A DNA stretch of 64,000 nucleotides from assembly GCF_900107725.1 (NCBI RefSeq), contig NZ_FNQO01000004.1, forward strand, positions 62,001 through 126,000, read 5' to 3'. The notes beneath the pieces are model-generated. The model saw nothing but the letters and a program-made list of their open reading frames with translations, searched no databases and was not told the DNA's origin. This DNA comes from Microbulbifer marinus. Lineage in GTDB: Bacteria; Pseudomonadota; Gammaproteobacteria; Pseudomonadales; Cellvibrionaceae. The translations under genes and the position numbers were made by a program. The stretch's first letter is position 1. Every line of letters starts with the position of its first letter. This document shows positions 17,791-24,632 of this stretch, one piece after another.

Positions 17791-17827
17791 GATATAAAGC
17801 CCTAGGCTTTTGAATAAAACTGTTATG
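17791..17827 (+). repeat. Array-start motif, copy 1
   Basis: GATATAA, then GCTTTTGAATAAA (17806-17818), one extra A and CTGTTATG (17820-17827), ending in the core GTTATG. The same elements occur at 51212-51243 just before the second array. It marks the left edge of the cassette array and may be part of an attI-like or shared insertion site. Confidence 0.6.
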
Positions 17828-17837
17828 CGGCAAGCGT

Positions 17838-18230
17838 ATGAATAGAGTCTTTCAGTTTTTTCTACTGTTAATGCTCAGTGGAAGTGCCTTAGCAATCGAT
17901 ATTTACTGCAATGATCGAAAATCACTCGACAGAGTTGATATGCTAGATTCTGCGTATGAGAGGGCGAAAATAGTCTTCTTGGCAAATGTCGAAATCGAGC
18001 ACCTTGATGAAGCGCCCCATCTAAGGTGGCGTTACTCTACTATTTCTCCAGTCCTAAAAGGGGAAATTGAAAGTGAGGGATATTTATACCCAAGTACAAA
18101 AGTCTGCGAGGCTCCAGATCTTTCAGAAAAAGCCGTTTTCTTGGTTTTTCTAAACAATAGAGAGGATGTTTTAACTTCTCAAAACACCTTGATGGTGGTT
18201 TACAATCGAGGAAGTGTGCACGAAGACTAG
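17838..18230 (+). CDS. Cassette gene A: exported protein, possible NTR/TIMP-like domain
   Basis: Protein of 130 aa with a signal peptide (MNRVFQFFLLLMLSGSALA). The mature part has Cys residues near YCNDRK and STKVCEAPD and the pattern AYERAKIVFLA ... KGEIESEG ... VFLVFLNN, which parallels cassette gene J in the second array (IDRAQIVFVG ... KGNVSKE ... TYLVVGA). Both resemble netrin-like/TIMP-like small Cys-containing domains; this is a pattern-based suggestion. First cassette after the array-start motif, with no clear Shine-Dalgarno sequence. Expression would need a promoter within or left of the array. Confidence 0.65.
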   Translation: MNRVFQFFLLLMLSGSALAIDIYCNDRKSLDRVDMLDSAYERAKIVFLANVEIEHLDEAPHLRWRYSTISPVLKGEIESEGYLYPSTKVCEAPDLSEKAVFLVFLNNREDVLTSQNTLMVVYNRGSVHED

Positions 18231-18256
18231 GCTTTGGAGTGGGCCGCGAGTAAAGC

Positions 18257-18341
18257 GCATAACTAGGCCATGCTGCGGACGGCCTACACAACGCGCTTCG
18301 CGCTAAAATCGCTCCGGCCGCCACAGATGGCAACGTTATGG
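18257..18341 (+). repeat. attC site 1 (85 bp)
   Basis: Starts GCATAAC and ends GTTATGG. Inner arms GCCAT...GGCC and GGCC...ATGGC pair imperfectly, with a GCGCGCTTCGCGC hairpin in the middle. It does not belong to the long 144-bp family. Confidence 0.65.
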
Positions 18342-18354
18342 TTCCCAAGAGCCC

Positions 18355-18843
18355 ATGAAGAATTTCATACTTTTGCTTGCTGTCTTCCCAATGTTTTCAG
18401 CAGCTTATGACACAACCAAATTGCATTCTCATCATGTCTATGTAGAGGGAGTTCTTCCTGAGCCATATAAAAATGTTTCTGTGAAGATAGATCTAGATCC
18501 GGAAAATGATGATCTAAGAAATATTTCTATGCATATAGATGGAAAGCCCGTCAGCTTCTCTGAGTCGGAGAAGGCAAAGCTTACTGATCTTGATTTGCAA
18601 ACAATGGAAATTGAGCACGGCATATTTAGTGCCCATGATAGCGAGATGGGTGATGTTCTTTATATCAAAATTGCAAAAGGAAAGAGAAAGTCAATGAAAT
18701 GCAATTTTGATAAAGAGGAACTAAACCACGGGATCTACGATGTTGCATTAATCCAGTATAACTTCGAAGACTCACCGATTGTGCGGTTGGACAATCCCTA
18801 CAAGTACTATCGGGACCGTTACCTGTGGTGCTTCGAGGGGTGA
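18355..18843 (+). CDS. Cassette gene B: exported protein of unknown function
   Basis: Protein of 162 aa with a short signal peptide (MKNFILLLAVFPMFSAA). The mature protein is mostly polar with HSHHVYVEG near its start and two Cys residues (KCNFDKEEL, YLWCFEG) that could form a disulfide. I do not recognise a family. It begins 14 bp after the attC 1 core, and its stop lies just before attC 2, the normal compact layout of a cassette. Confidence 0.6.
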   Translation: MKNFILLLAVFPMFSAAYDTTKLHSHHVYVEGVLPEPYKNVSVKIDLDPENDDLRNISMHIDGKPVSFSESEKAKLTDLDLQTMEIEHGIFSAHDSEMGDVLYIKIAKGKRKSMKCNFDKEELNHGIYDVALIQYNFEDSPIVRLDNPYKYYRDRYLWCFEG

Positions 18844-18847
18844 AAAA

Positions 18848-18967
18848 CCATAACAAGCAGCGGCAGAGCGACAGCCAACGTTACGCACCTTTTGTGTTAC
18901 TCGCTGTCGCTCAAACATTAACACAAAAGGCGCTCCACGCTGGTTGCGCCTGCGCTGGGCGTTAAAG
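18848..18967 (+). repeat. attC site 2 (120 bp)
   Basis: Begins CCATAAC, ends GTTAAAG. A long central stem is formed by ACCTTTTGTGTTA and TAACACAAAAGG around CTCGCTGTCGC. Outer arms CAGCGGCAG and CTGCGCTGG pair approximately. Confidence 0.75.
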
Positions 18968-18978
18968 GTAAATCAGTG

Positions 18979-19479
18979 ATGAGAGCCATTTTCGTAATTT
19001 TCCTGTTAACCATGCTCTCTGGTTGTGTCGGTTTGGCTGCTGGCACATACGGCAAAAAGGAATTGGCAAGAACAGAATTCAGCTTAGAGAAAGAGAGAAA
19101 TATATTTAGTTTCGAGAAGAGAGATTTGCCTTACTCAGAGGATGAAATTATCGAACATTGGGGCAGTCCTGATTCCGTAGGTCTATTTGAGCAATGTAAA
19201 GTTCTTATTTATAAAGATGGTACCTCATGGTCTGGTGCTGGTGCGTTTGTTGGTATAGTACCGGTTCCTCTCGTAGCTCCAACTGGAACATATAAAAATC
19301 GTTTTTATCTGCGGAACAATGTAGCGGTTGGTTTGATTCAGGAGTACGGAGAAGTAGATCGCGCAGTTGGCTACACGTGTGGGAGTAACAAGTGCGGCGC
19401 TAGCTCTGGAGAAAAGGTAAATGAGCCTGAGGTTGATGCTGAGGTGGCGCTGACAGAATGGTGCGCGAAGCCCCTTTAA
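18979..19479 (+). CDS. Cassette gene C: lipoprotein, BamE/SmpA-like pattern
   Basis: Protein of 166 aa with a lipoprotein signal (IFVIFLLTMLSGC, lipid-modified Cys). SEDEIIEHWGSPDSVG recalls the start of small outer-membrane lipoproteins of the SmpA/BamE type, but the rest (a Gly-rich hydrophobic stretch near GAGAFVGIVPVPLVAP and a C-terminal TCGSNKCGASSG) is unfamiliar. ATG 18979 follows AAAGG; GTG 18976 is also in frame. Its stop codon lies within the first box of attC 3. Confidence 0.65.
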   Translation: MRAIFVIFLLTMLSGCVGLAAGTYGKKELARTEFSLEKERNIFSFEKRDLPYSEDEIIEHWGSPDSVGLFEQCKVLIYKDGTSWSGAGAFVGIVPVPLVAPTGTYKNRFYLRNNVAVGLIQEYGEVDRAVGYTCGSNKCGASSGEKVNEPEVDAEVALTEWCAKPL

Positions 19480-19617
19480 CAAACGCAGGCAGTATGCTCC
19501 GGCCCTTGGGACCTCCGCGGGACGCCCAATGCTATGCACATATTGTGCTGGTCGCTGCGCTCCATTTTTAGCACAATATGTGCACAGCATTGGTCGCCCC
19601 TGCTGCGGGCGTTAAGG
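19474..19617 (+). repeat. attC site 3 (144 bp, long family)
   Basis: Begins CTTTAAC and ends GTTAAGG. Shares CGCAGGCAGTATGCTCCGG, CTCCGCGGGACGCCCAA and GCCCCTGCTGCGGGCGTTA with sites 5, 6 and 13. The central stem GCTATGCACATATTGTGC pairs with GCACAATATGTGCACAGC. Confidence 0.85.
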
Positions 19618-19625
19618 CATGTAAA

Positions 19626-20108
19626 ATGAAGCAAGTACATCTATTCATCATGGCTTTTATTCTATCAGGGTGTGTCGAAATGGCAGTAAAAGCAGGATGC
19701 TTTCTTGATGAGCCTATCGAGAAAATTCCGGAGGAGAGGACAGCAAATTTTTCATTTGCTATTGCATATAAATATCGAGACCAAAGGTACGATATCGCAG
19801 ACGTAGGCACCTGTACTTATGTAGGTCGATCCTGTGACGGTCGTGGCTTGCATAATAAATGGGATTTTAAGTTACAAAGCGGATCCGATAAGCTGCGGCC
19901 AAAAGGGATCACAACAGATCTTAGTTTGTACTTCCCAACTGGTGGCTGCCAATCGCTAATGGAGGGGAATCTTGTTCCATACAATACAGGGGTTTCCGTT
20001 GATCCGTATAGAGGGTCTGCTTCGTCATGGGACCCAATTGGCACTCAAAGAAAAATTGATTCTTTGGGTATAGAGGTTACGAGCTACCAGATAGTGAGGT
20101 TGCCTTAA
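19626..20108 (+). CDS. Cassette gene D: lipoprotein of unknown function
   Basis: Protein of 160 aa opening MKQVHLFIMAFILSGC, a lipoprotein signal with the modified Cys at position 16. Mature part has four further Cys (AGCFLDE, GTCTYVGRSC, GGCQSL), suggesting disulfides in the periplasm. No family recognised. Starts 9 bp after the attC 3 core; the open frame continues upstream through the attC, but that part is attC sequence, not protein. Confidence 0.62.
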   Translation: MKQVHLFIMAFILSGCVEMAVKAGCFLDEPIEKIPEERTANFSFAIAYKYRDQRYDIADVGTCTYVGRSCDGRGLHNKWDFKLQSGSDKLRPKGITTDLSLYFPTGGCQSLMEGNLVPYNTGVSVDPYRGSASSWDPIGTQRKIDSLGIEVTSYQIVRLP

Positions 20109-20219
20109 CAAGGTGCTGCAGCCGACGTCTTACTTTGTGCACTTTTTGCACGGACGCTGCGCTCCCATTTTCGTGTAAAAAGCACATAAAATAAGCCGCC
20201 GCTGAGCACGGCGTTAGAA
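20103..20219 (+). repeat. attC site 4 (117 bp)
   Basis: CCTTAAC to GTTAGAA. Central stem TTTGTGCACTTTTTGCACG against CGTGTAAAAAGCACATAAA; shares the TCGCT/GCGCTCCCATTTTCG centre with the long family. Overlaps the stop of gene D. Confidence 0.75.
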
Positions 20220-20223
20220 TTTT

Positions 20224-20634
20224 ATGAGACTAGTTGGCATAGAGAAAAATATAGTACTTTTAGGCGCCGCCATTATTTTTGTTTTGGTGGCCTGGATCTA
20301 CTTCGAGATTACGAAGAGTGAGGCCCAAATTGCGCAATACTCCGAGCCCTCGACATCTCTCCTTCGCGGTGAAGCTGAAGCAGAGGAAGACTTCGGAACG
20401 GGGCATTGGGAATTTAAGATGGCTCGCAACGAGAGGGAAAAGCTTACTTTTCTCGGCGTTGAAGACTCAATAATTAAAGAAAAGTTTGATGTTGAGCCGT
20501 CGGCCTTTGCATATCTTTGGTGTGTGGTAGTTACTGAGGGCTATGAATCTTGGAGCGTGCCTGAAGATTACAAGCATAATCAATTTTACGTTGTTGGTTA
20601 CAATAGAAGGTTGTTTGAGCTCCTGACCAAGTAG
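20224..20634 (+). CDS. Cassette gene E: single-pass membrane protein
   Basis: Protein of 136 aa with one N-terminal membrane helix (about residues 9-28, IVLLGAAIIFVLVAWIYFEI) and a soluble part of about 105 residues. No family recognised. It starts only 4 bp after the attC 4 core, so no ribosome-binding site fits within the cassette spacer; AGAATTTT precedes the ATG. It ends just before attC 5. Confidence 0.6.
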   Translation: MRLVGIEKNIVLLGAAIIFVLVAWIYFEITKSEAQIAQYSEPSTSLLRGEAEAEEDFGTGHWEFKMARNEREKLTFLGVEDSIIKEKFDVEPSAFAYLWCVVVTEGYESWSVPEDYKHNQFYVVGYNRRLFELLTK

Positions 20635-20636
20635 AA

Positions 20637-20783
20637 TTCTAACAATTGCAGGCAGTATGCTACGGCCCCTGACGGGGCCTCCGCGGGACGCCCAACGCTA
20701 TGCACGTTTTGTGCAGTTCGCTGCGCTCCCATTTTCGCACAAAACGTGCATAGCATTGGTCGCCCCTGCTGCGGGCGTTAAGC
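20637..20783 (+). repeat. attC site 5 (147 bp, long family)
   Basis: TTCTAAC to GTTAAGC (perfect core). Nearly the same as sites 3, 6 and 13: CAGTATGCTACGGCC, CTCCGCGGGACGCCCAACG, stem GCTATGCACGTTTTGTGC with GCACAAAACGTGCATAGC. Confidence 0.88.
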
Positions 20784-20796
20784 ATACGAAAATAAA

Positions 20797-21099
20797 ATGT
20801 TGGAAATAATTAAAATAACTGCAATAGGCCATGGCGCGACCATCGCTCTCTGTTTGGTGTCTATTGGCTTGCTAATGAGAAAGGGAACCGTTTCATCTCA
20901 ATTGTTCGCAGCGGGCCTAGCAATAATGACTTTTTCAATGGTTTTCGGAATCCCCATTACAAACTTCGTATGGGAAAAATGGCAGCCCGTAGAATCGTAC
21001 GTCAATCATGCATTAACCGGTTTAGCTGTTGATACGCTCTTTGCAGTAGGTTTGGCCTTGTGTGTCTACTCATTTTATCGAGTCGACAGACATGCTTAA
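20797..21099 (+). CDS. Cassette gene F: three-helix membrane protein
   Basis: Protein of 100 aa with about three membrane helices (residues 8-27, 34-58, 72-94). No known family recognised. Short cytoplasmic tail YRVDRHA; the stop codon lies inside the first box of attC 6. Small multi-spanning proteins are frequent in integron cassettes. Confidence 0.6.
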   Translation: MLEIIKITAIGHGATIALCLVSIGLLMRKGTVSSQLFAAGLAIMTFSMVFGIPITNFVWEKWQPVESYVNHALTGLAVDTLFAVGLALCVYSFYRVDRHA

Positions 21100-21237
21100 C
21101 AAGCGCAAGCAGCATGCTACGGCCCTTCGGGTCTCCGCGGGACGCCCAACGCTATGCACATTTTGTGCGGTTCGCTTCGCTCCCATTTTCGCACAAAACG
21201 TGCATAGCATTGGTCGCCCCTGTTGCGGGCGTTAGCT
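21094..21237 (+). repeat. attC site 6 (144 bp, long family)
   Basis: GCTTAAC to GTTAGCT. Long-family site: CGCAAGCAGCATGCTACGG, CTCCGCGGGACGCCCAACG, centre GGTTCGCTTCGCTCCC, stem partner GCACAAAACGTGCATAGC, 3' arm CCCTGTTGCGGGCGTTA. Confidence 0.88.
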
Positions 21238-21313
21238 GGGTAAGACGGTCGATCTAAAGCGAAGTAGTTAATAAATTTCAATTTATTCCTAAGAAAAAAT
21301 ATGGAGCAACCCA

Positions 21314-21904
21314 ATGAATGGACAAAACAAGAGATTTATTGCCAATGTCGCTAACTATTTAGCAAATCACTCAATTATTGTGCCAACCTGTTTTACCGAT
21401 AATCATAATGGAAGAGCTTTAGTAAGTGGTCAAATTTATAATTTCGATTTACAAATCATTAATCCCGCAGCTCATATCAATATACAGGCACCTGCTGCAG
21501 GAAATTTGGTTCTGCTCACTGTTATGCAGAATAGGGGAACAAATGTAGGTCACTGGACAAGAGGTATAAATGCCATGTGGCTGGCAGCCCCCCCAGGACA
21601 GGGAATTTCAAGCCATGCTCTTCCTGTGGGAACAAATTACATATTCACTGAGAGCTTAGGAGGATGTAGTGTTTATATACAGGCAGGACAAATCTACCAC
21701 AATTATGCAGGAAACATACCTGCTGGGGTTCCGGCTAATCAACAAGTAAGTCACCCATACGCGGGAGCTGTAGGTAATTTCGACCAAACTTGCGCAGTCG
21801 CCTACCAAGCAGGTGGTTGGAATTTGGGGAGCAGTGTGCCACATGATAATGGTCCTTTCCATCGAATACATGCGCCCTCTCAGTACCGATACTTGGGCTA
21901 TTAG
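21314..21904 (+). CDS. Cassette gene G: soluble protein, possible CNF1/deamidase-like Cys-His motif
   Basis: Protein of 196 aa without signal peptide. SLGGCSVYIQAGQIYHNYAG places Cys118 after a Gly pair and His129 on a following strand, a layout resembling the Cys-His site of CNF1-type glutamine deamidase domains (there Cys866/His881). The spacing differs, so this is only a structural hint. Other parts: LVLLTVMQNRGTNVGHW upstream, and a C-terminal GGWNLGSSVPHDNGPFHRIHA. It has a longer 5' leader than its neighbours (76 bp after the attC 6 core). An effector- or toxin-like role is possible but unproven; otherwise unknown. Confidence 0.6.
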   Translation: MNGQNKRFIANVANYLANHSIIVPTCFTDNHNGRALVSGQIYNFDLQIINPAAHINIQAPAAGNLVLLTVMQNRGTNVGHWTRGINAMWLAAPPGQGISSHALPVGTNYIFTESLGGCSVYIQAGQIYHNYAGNIPAGVPANQQVSHPYAGAVGNFDQTCAVAYQAGGWNLGSSVPHDNGPFHRIHAPSQYRYLGY

Positions 21905-21918
21905 GGCACGCGATACTT

Positions 21919-21975
21919 CAGCCAACAATCGCAAGCAGAAAGCTCCAGCCCTTCGGGTCTCCGCGGGCGTTATAT
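21919..21975 (+). repeat. attC site 7, shortened (57 bp)
   Basis: Has the 5' arm of the long family (AACAATCGCAAGCAGAAAGC, CCCTTCGGGTCTCCGCGGG) joined straight to CGTTATAT. Looks like a long-family site that lost about 90 bp between two GCGGG copies. Confidence 0.7.
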
Positions 21976-21988
21976 TTCAGGAGAGTAA

Positions 21989-22303
21989 GTGGCCACAAAA
22001 AGACAAAGAAACGAATTTGATGAGCTACTTTCTAGGAGCCTGCTTTTTCTCATAGGTATTGCCTTGCTGGCTCTCGCGGCTGCAATTTTCTATAGAGAAG
22101 GTATAGATAGCGCACCAGCGGTTGCATTTGGTGGATTGTTTGGTGCAATCGGAATGCCCTTTATTTTTGTGAGCATACTGGGCAGTAGAAAGCGGGCAAT
22201 TGGTTGGGCTAACAACACGGGCAACCATGAGTTTTTAATTTTCTTTTATCTACTGGCTCTCTGTATTAGCTACACACTAAGGAAACTGAGCAGAAAAACA
22301 TAA
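21989..22303 (+). CDS. Cassette gene H: small membrane protein
   Basis: Protein of 104 aa with about three membrane helices (LLFLIGIALLALAAAIF, VAFGGLFGAIGMPFIFVSIL, FLIFFYLLALCISY) and a basic C-terminus. No family recognised. GTG start at 21989 with a strong AGGAGAG ribosome-binding site; it is one of the few cassettes with its own clear site. Last gene of array 1. Confidence 0.6.
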   Translation: MATKRQRNEFDELLSRSLLFLIGIALLALAAAIFYREGIDSAPAVAFGGLFGAIGMPFIFVSILGSRKRAIGWANNTGNHEFLIFFYLLALCISYTLRKLSRKT

Positions 22304-22335
22304 CAATCGCACGCAGGATGCTGCGGGGGTTATGT
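22298..22335 (+). repeat. attC remnant 8 (38 bp), right end of array 1
   Basis: ACATAAC, ATCGCACGCAGGATGCTGCG, GTTATGT. Only the outer boxes remain; probably a strongly deleted site. Chromosomal sequence without attC features follows. Confidence 0.55.
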
Positions 22336-22635
22336 CTTGATTGGATTTCCAAGTCGAAATCGTATTATGATCGCTACGAATATACGCCCGATACAGCGCA
22401 CGACTTCAAGGATGGTTTCAGCCGACCGAAACCAGTCGGCCTCGCACCTACCGTAATTATTCGCCCTCTCACCCGCTCTAGGTAGCCTTCAGTTCGCAAA
22501 CAGCAGTCGCCTAGGCCAAACCCAACGTGGTCGCAGGAAGTTGCTGTTGCTAGATGACCGCCACCGGTGACCCGCTTGTGTTCAAACCGCGGCTGTCATG
22601 CCGCACCGGGACAATTAGCACAACTGCAGCATCAA
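22336..22635. other. Non-coding stretch right of array 1
   Basis: About 300 bases returning to higher GC. No convincing gene, RNA or hairpin seen. The short open frames here overlap each other in different frames and lack ribosome-binding sites. Confidence 0.4.
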
Positions 22636-23166
22636 CTATCGACCCAGCGTTCCGCGTGGCGGGTAATCTTTTTCCAACACGAAGTCTATCGCACCCAAAA
22701 TGTCATCGATCCTCGGGCGGGCAAACGGCGCGGATTGTACGTAGGCGGCATACAGTGTCTGATCGGGCTTGATGATAAATAGCGCGGGCTCACTGAATTT
22801 GCGCGGCTCTTCCTCTTTGATACTTTTTGATAGGAATAGCTGCCACTCGTTGGTCTGCTCTTCCGTTAAGCCGTAGCCCAGCGGCACCTTGTCAATGTCC
22901 CATTCGTCTTTAGTGCGTGAAGCGCGCTCCTGGCTATCCATACTCACCGCAAAAACTTTCGTGCCACGCGCCTCAAACTTACTCATATTCTTGTTGAGTT
23001 CCTCTAGCGTTTTCTTGCAAATTGGACAGTGTAAGCCGCGGTAGAACATCAGCACGGTAAAATTTTCCGGTGACTGTTTTGACAAATCCCAAGTCTCACC
23101 GTCCATTTTGGTAACTACCAAATTCGGCGCTTTAGCACCGGGCAGTATTTTCGCTCCATTGCTCAT
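22636..23166 (-). CDS. Peroxiredoxin-like / AhpC-TSA family protein
   Basis: Protein of 176 aa with a thioredoxin fold: APNLVVTKMDGETWDLS opening, strand FTVLMFYRGLHCPICKKTL with Cys47 and Cys50, then VFAVSMDSQERA and a PALFIIKPDQTLYAAY strand carrying the cis-Pro-type loop. Members are often annotated peroxiredoxin-like; the CPIC motif gives a thioredoxin-type Cys pair, not the single peroxidatic Cys of classical Prx, so thiol-dependent reduction is likely but the substrate is open. No signal peptide, so cytoplasmic. AAGG precedes the start; a second ATG lies one codon upstream. It is a single gene on the minus strand next to array 1. Confidence 0.82.
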   Translation of the reverse strand: MSNGAKILPGAKAPNLVVTKMDGETWDLSKQSPENFTVLMFYRGLHCPICKKTLEELNKNMSKFEARGTKVFAVSMDSQERASRTKDEWDIDKVPLGYGLTEEQTNEWQLFLSKSIKEEEPRKFSEPALFIIKPDQTLYAAYVQSAPFARPRIDDILGAIDFVLEKDYPPRGTLGR

Positions 23167-23169
23167 CAT

Positions 23170-23564
23170 TCTTTAACCTTGATGTTGAAAGATTTTCCGC
23201 CTTTTCTTGCGACTGCTCGCCAATCCCCAAAGCGCCACCCGCCATCGGCACGTCACCTTTCTGTTGAAATGAACGAATGAATTGGTTGGCGCGCCAAAAA
23301 TTTAAACTGTTGGGCATATATTTACAGCGGCATTCCGGCCGGTGCACTGCCGGCAGCGACAAAACTAGTGTAGAAGATGCAATACTAGCCGTCCTGTTAC
23401 TGAGAACATCGGGTAAACGGCCCTTTTCTTGGCCTTTCAGATTATCGAACTGGTGTTGCCGAATAGCGCGGGCCGCGAGAAAAGATCACGACAGGATCAA
23501 ACGCTATTGGAGCACGAAGCTGGCGTCGGTCACGGCGTAGGGCTGTGTGCGGAGGCCACCGTCG
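23170..23564. other. Intergenic stretch, no supported gene
   Basis: About 395 bases upstream of the peroxiredoxin-like gene and downstream of the lipoprotein gene, both minus strand. A minus-strand frame (23132-23362) overlaps the peroxiredoxin start and lacks a ribosome-binding site. No terminator with a T-run was found. Confidence 0.35.
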
Positions 23565-24632
23565 TCAATCTGCGTACCCGGTCATCTCCAGATAGCCTTC
23601 ACCGGAGTGACTGCCGCTGACGCTGACCGGCCCCTCCCAGTAGCGCAATTGGCCCGGGTTCCAGTAATCACCCGGCCAGGAGCGAATCTCTAGATCCAGC
23701 CCGGCCGCCGGCAACTGCATCTGCCACACCACCGGCACACGACCGAAGCGGCTGTCGCGGTACTCGCTCGGCTGGAGGCTGAAGTCATCGGCGCCTAGCG
23801 TTCGGGCGCTACCATCGGCCGCCACCAAGGTGCCGGTGAAATAGGGTTCATCGCCGCGGATGCGGAACAGCATCAGGTGGCGGCCGTCCTGCAGATGCAG
23901 CGCCAGCCAGTCCCAGCCTTGCTGATCCGGCTGCAAGTACTGGCTGCTCCATTCGCGGTCGAACCAGCCCTGCCCTGCCACCTGAAAGCGCTGGCCGTCC
24001 GTTATTACCTCGCCGTCGATCGCCAGCAGGGGATAGCTGAAATACATCGAGCCGCCGCCACCCGTGGATTTGGCGCTGAAGCCGCGGTCGCCATTTAGCA
24101 CCGGGGGCAGACGCGGCTTCAGATGCAGCCGGTAGGCGAAGTCTTCGCTGTCCACCGCCAACGACCAGTTCCCTGAATGGTTACTTTCGAGCTGCCAGTG
24201 ATCGATCCAGGCCCTGAATGGCTGCACCGTTACGCCGGCCTGGCCGGTACCGCCACGCGCGCTGCGGGCCGCGAAGCGGTGGTCGTTGGGGCGGCTGAGC
24301 GCAGCGTGAGCCAGCCAGATTTCATCGCGACGCCAGCCCGATTCCTTCTCTTGGTATGGTCCTGGCCGCAAACCGATGCGGAACAATGTCCACTGCACAC
24401 CGAAGCGCTCGCCGTCGGCGCCGTGCAGGTTCGCTGTCAGGTACCACCATTCGAGACGATAATCCCGGTGCGGCCCCATATCCTCCGGCAGGCTGACGGT
24501 CATGCCCGGCGCCGCCTGGGTGAAACCCGCGGGCGATTCGCGCAGGGCGCCGAGCGACACTTCGCGATCGGCAGACTCACCGCAGCCGCTCAGCAAAAAC
24601 ACCAATAGCACTATCCGGCTGGCACTATTCAT
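23565..24632 (-). CDS. CrtC/AttH-like lipocalin-related lipoprotein
   Basis: Protein of 355 aa. The N-terminal signal MNSASRIVLLVFLLSGC ends in a lipidated Cys17. The mature protein shows the tandem lipocalin-like fold of the CrtC (carotenoid 1,2-hydratase)/AttH group: DYRLEWWYLTANLHG and FGVQWTLFRIGL in the first half, GQGWFDREWSSQYL and WDWLALHLQDG in the second. Its gene overlaps the preceding ABC permease by 8 bp and the ATPase lies before that, a recurring three-gene arrangement in proteobacteria. The complex probably moves a lipid or hydrophobic compound across the envelope, with this lipoprotein as periplasmic partner; a carotenoid substrate is not implied. Confidence 0.85.
   Translation of the reverse strand: MNSASRIVLLVFLLSGCGESADREVSLGALRESPAGFTQAAPGMTVSLPEDMGPHRDYRLEWWYLTANLHGADGERFGVQWTLFRIGLRPGPYQEKESGWRRDEIWLAHAALSRPNDHRFAARSARGGTGQAGVTVQPFRAWIDHWQLESNHSGNWSLAVDSEDFAYRLHLKPRLPPVLNGDRGFSAKSTGGGGSMYFSYPLLAIDGEVITDGQRFQVAGQGWFDREWSSQYLQPDQQGWDWLALHLQDGRHLMLFRIRGDEPYFTGTLVAADGSARTLGADDFSLQPSEYRDSRFGRVPVVWQMQLPAAGLDLEIRSWPGDYWNPGQLRYWEGPVSVSGSHSGEGYLEMTGYAD

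Larger units (their letters stand above)
17823..22335 (+). mobile_element. Cassette array 1 (integron-type, no integrase; CALIN-like)
   Basis: Eight small genes, all on the + strand, each followed by a site that begins with a box ending in AAC and ends with a GTTRRRY-like core. Composition is clearly more AT-rich than the flanks. Sites at 19474, 20637 and 21094 are nearly the same sequence and recur in array 2 (52093, 53384), the mark of a lineage-specific attC family. No tyrosine recombinase gene is visible anywhere in the window, so the array fits the class of attC clusters lacking an integrase. The cassettes are A 17838, B 18355, C 18979, D 19626, E 20224, F 20797, G 21314 and H 21989. Confidence 0.85.

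Noticed and set aside
17403-17805. Short + strand open frames between the tRNA and array 1
   Set aside because: No ribosome-binding site, odd composition and no family pattern; counted as non-coding.
19474-21237. CRISPR-like reading of the repeated sites in array 1
   Set aside because: Repeats are 117-147 bp apart by whole genes, imperfect and hairpin-forming, with no short regular spacers or cas genes; they fit attC sites.
17191-22335. Genomic island integrated into the tRNA-Ile2 gene
   Set aside because: No repeat of the tRNA 3' end and no phage-type integrase were seen; the cassettes are better explained by attC recombination.
23132-23362. Minus-strand frame of 76 codons before the peroxiredoxin-like gene
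   Set aside because: Overlaps the start of the peroxiredoxin-like gene in another frame and has no ribosome-binding site or motif.
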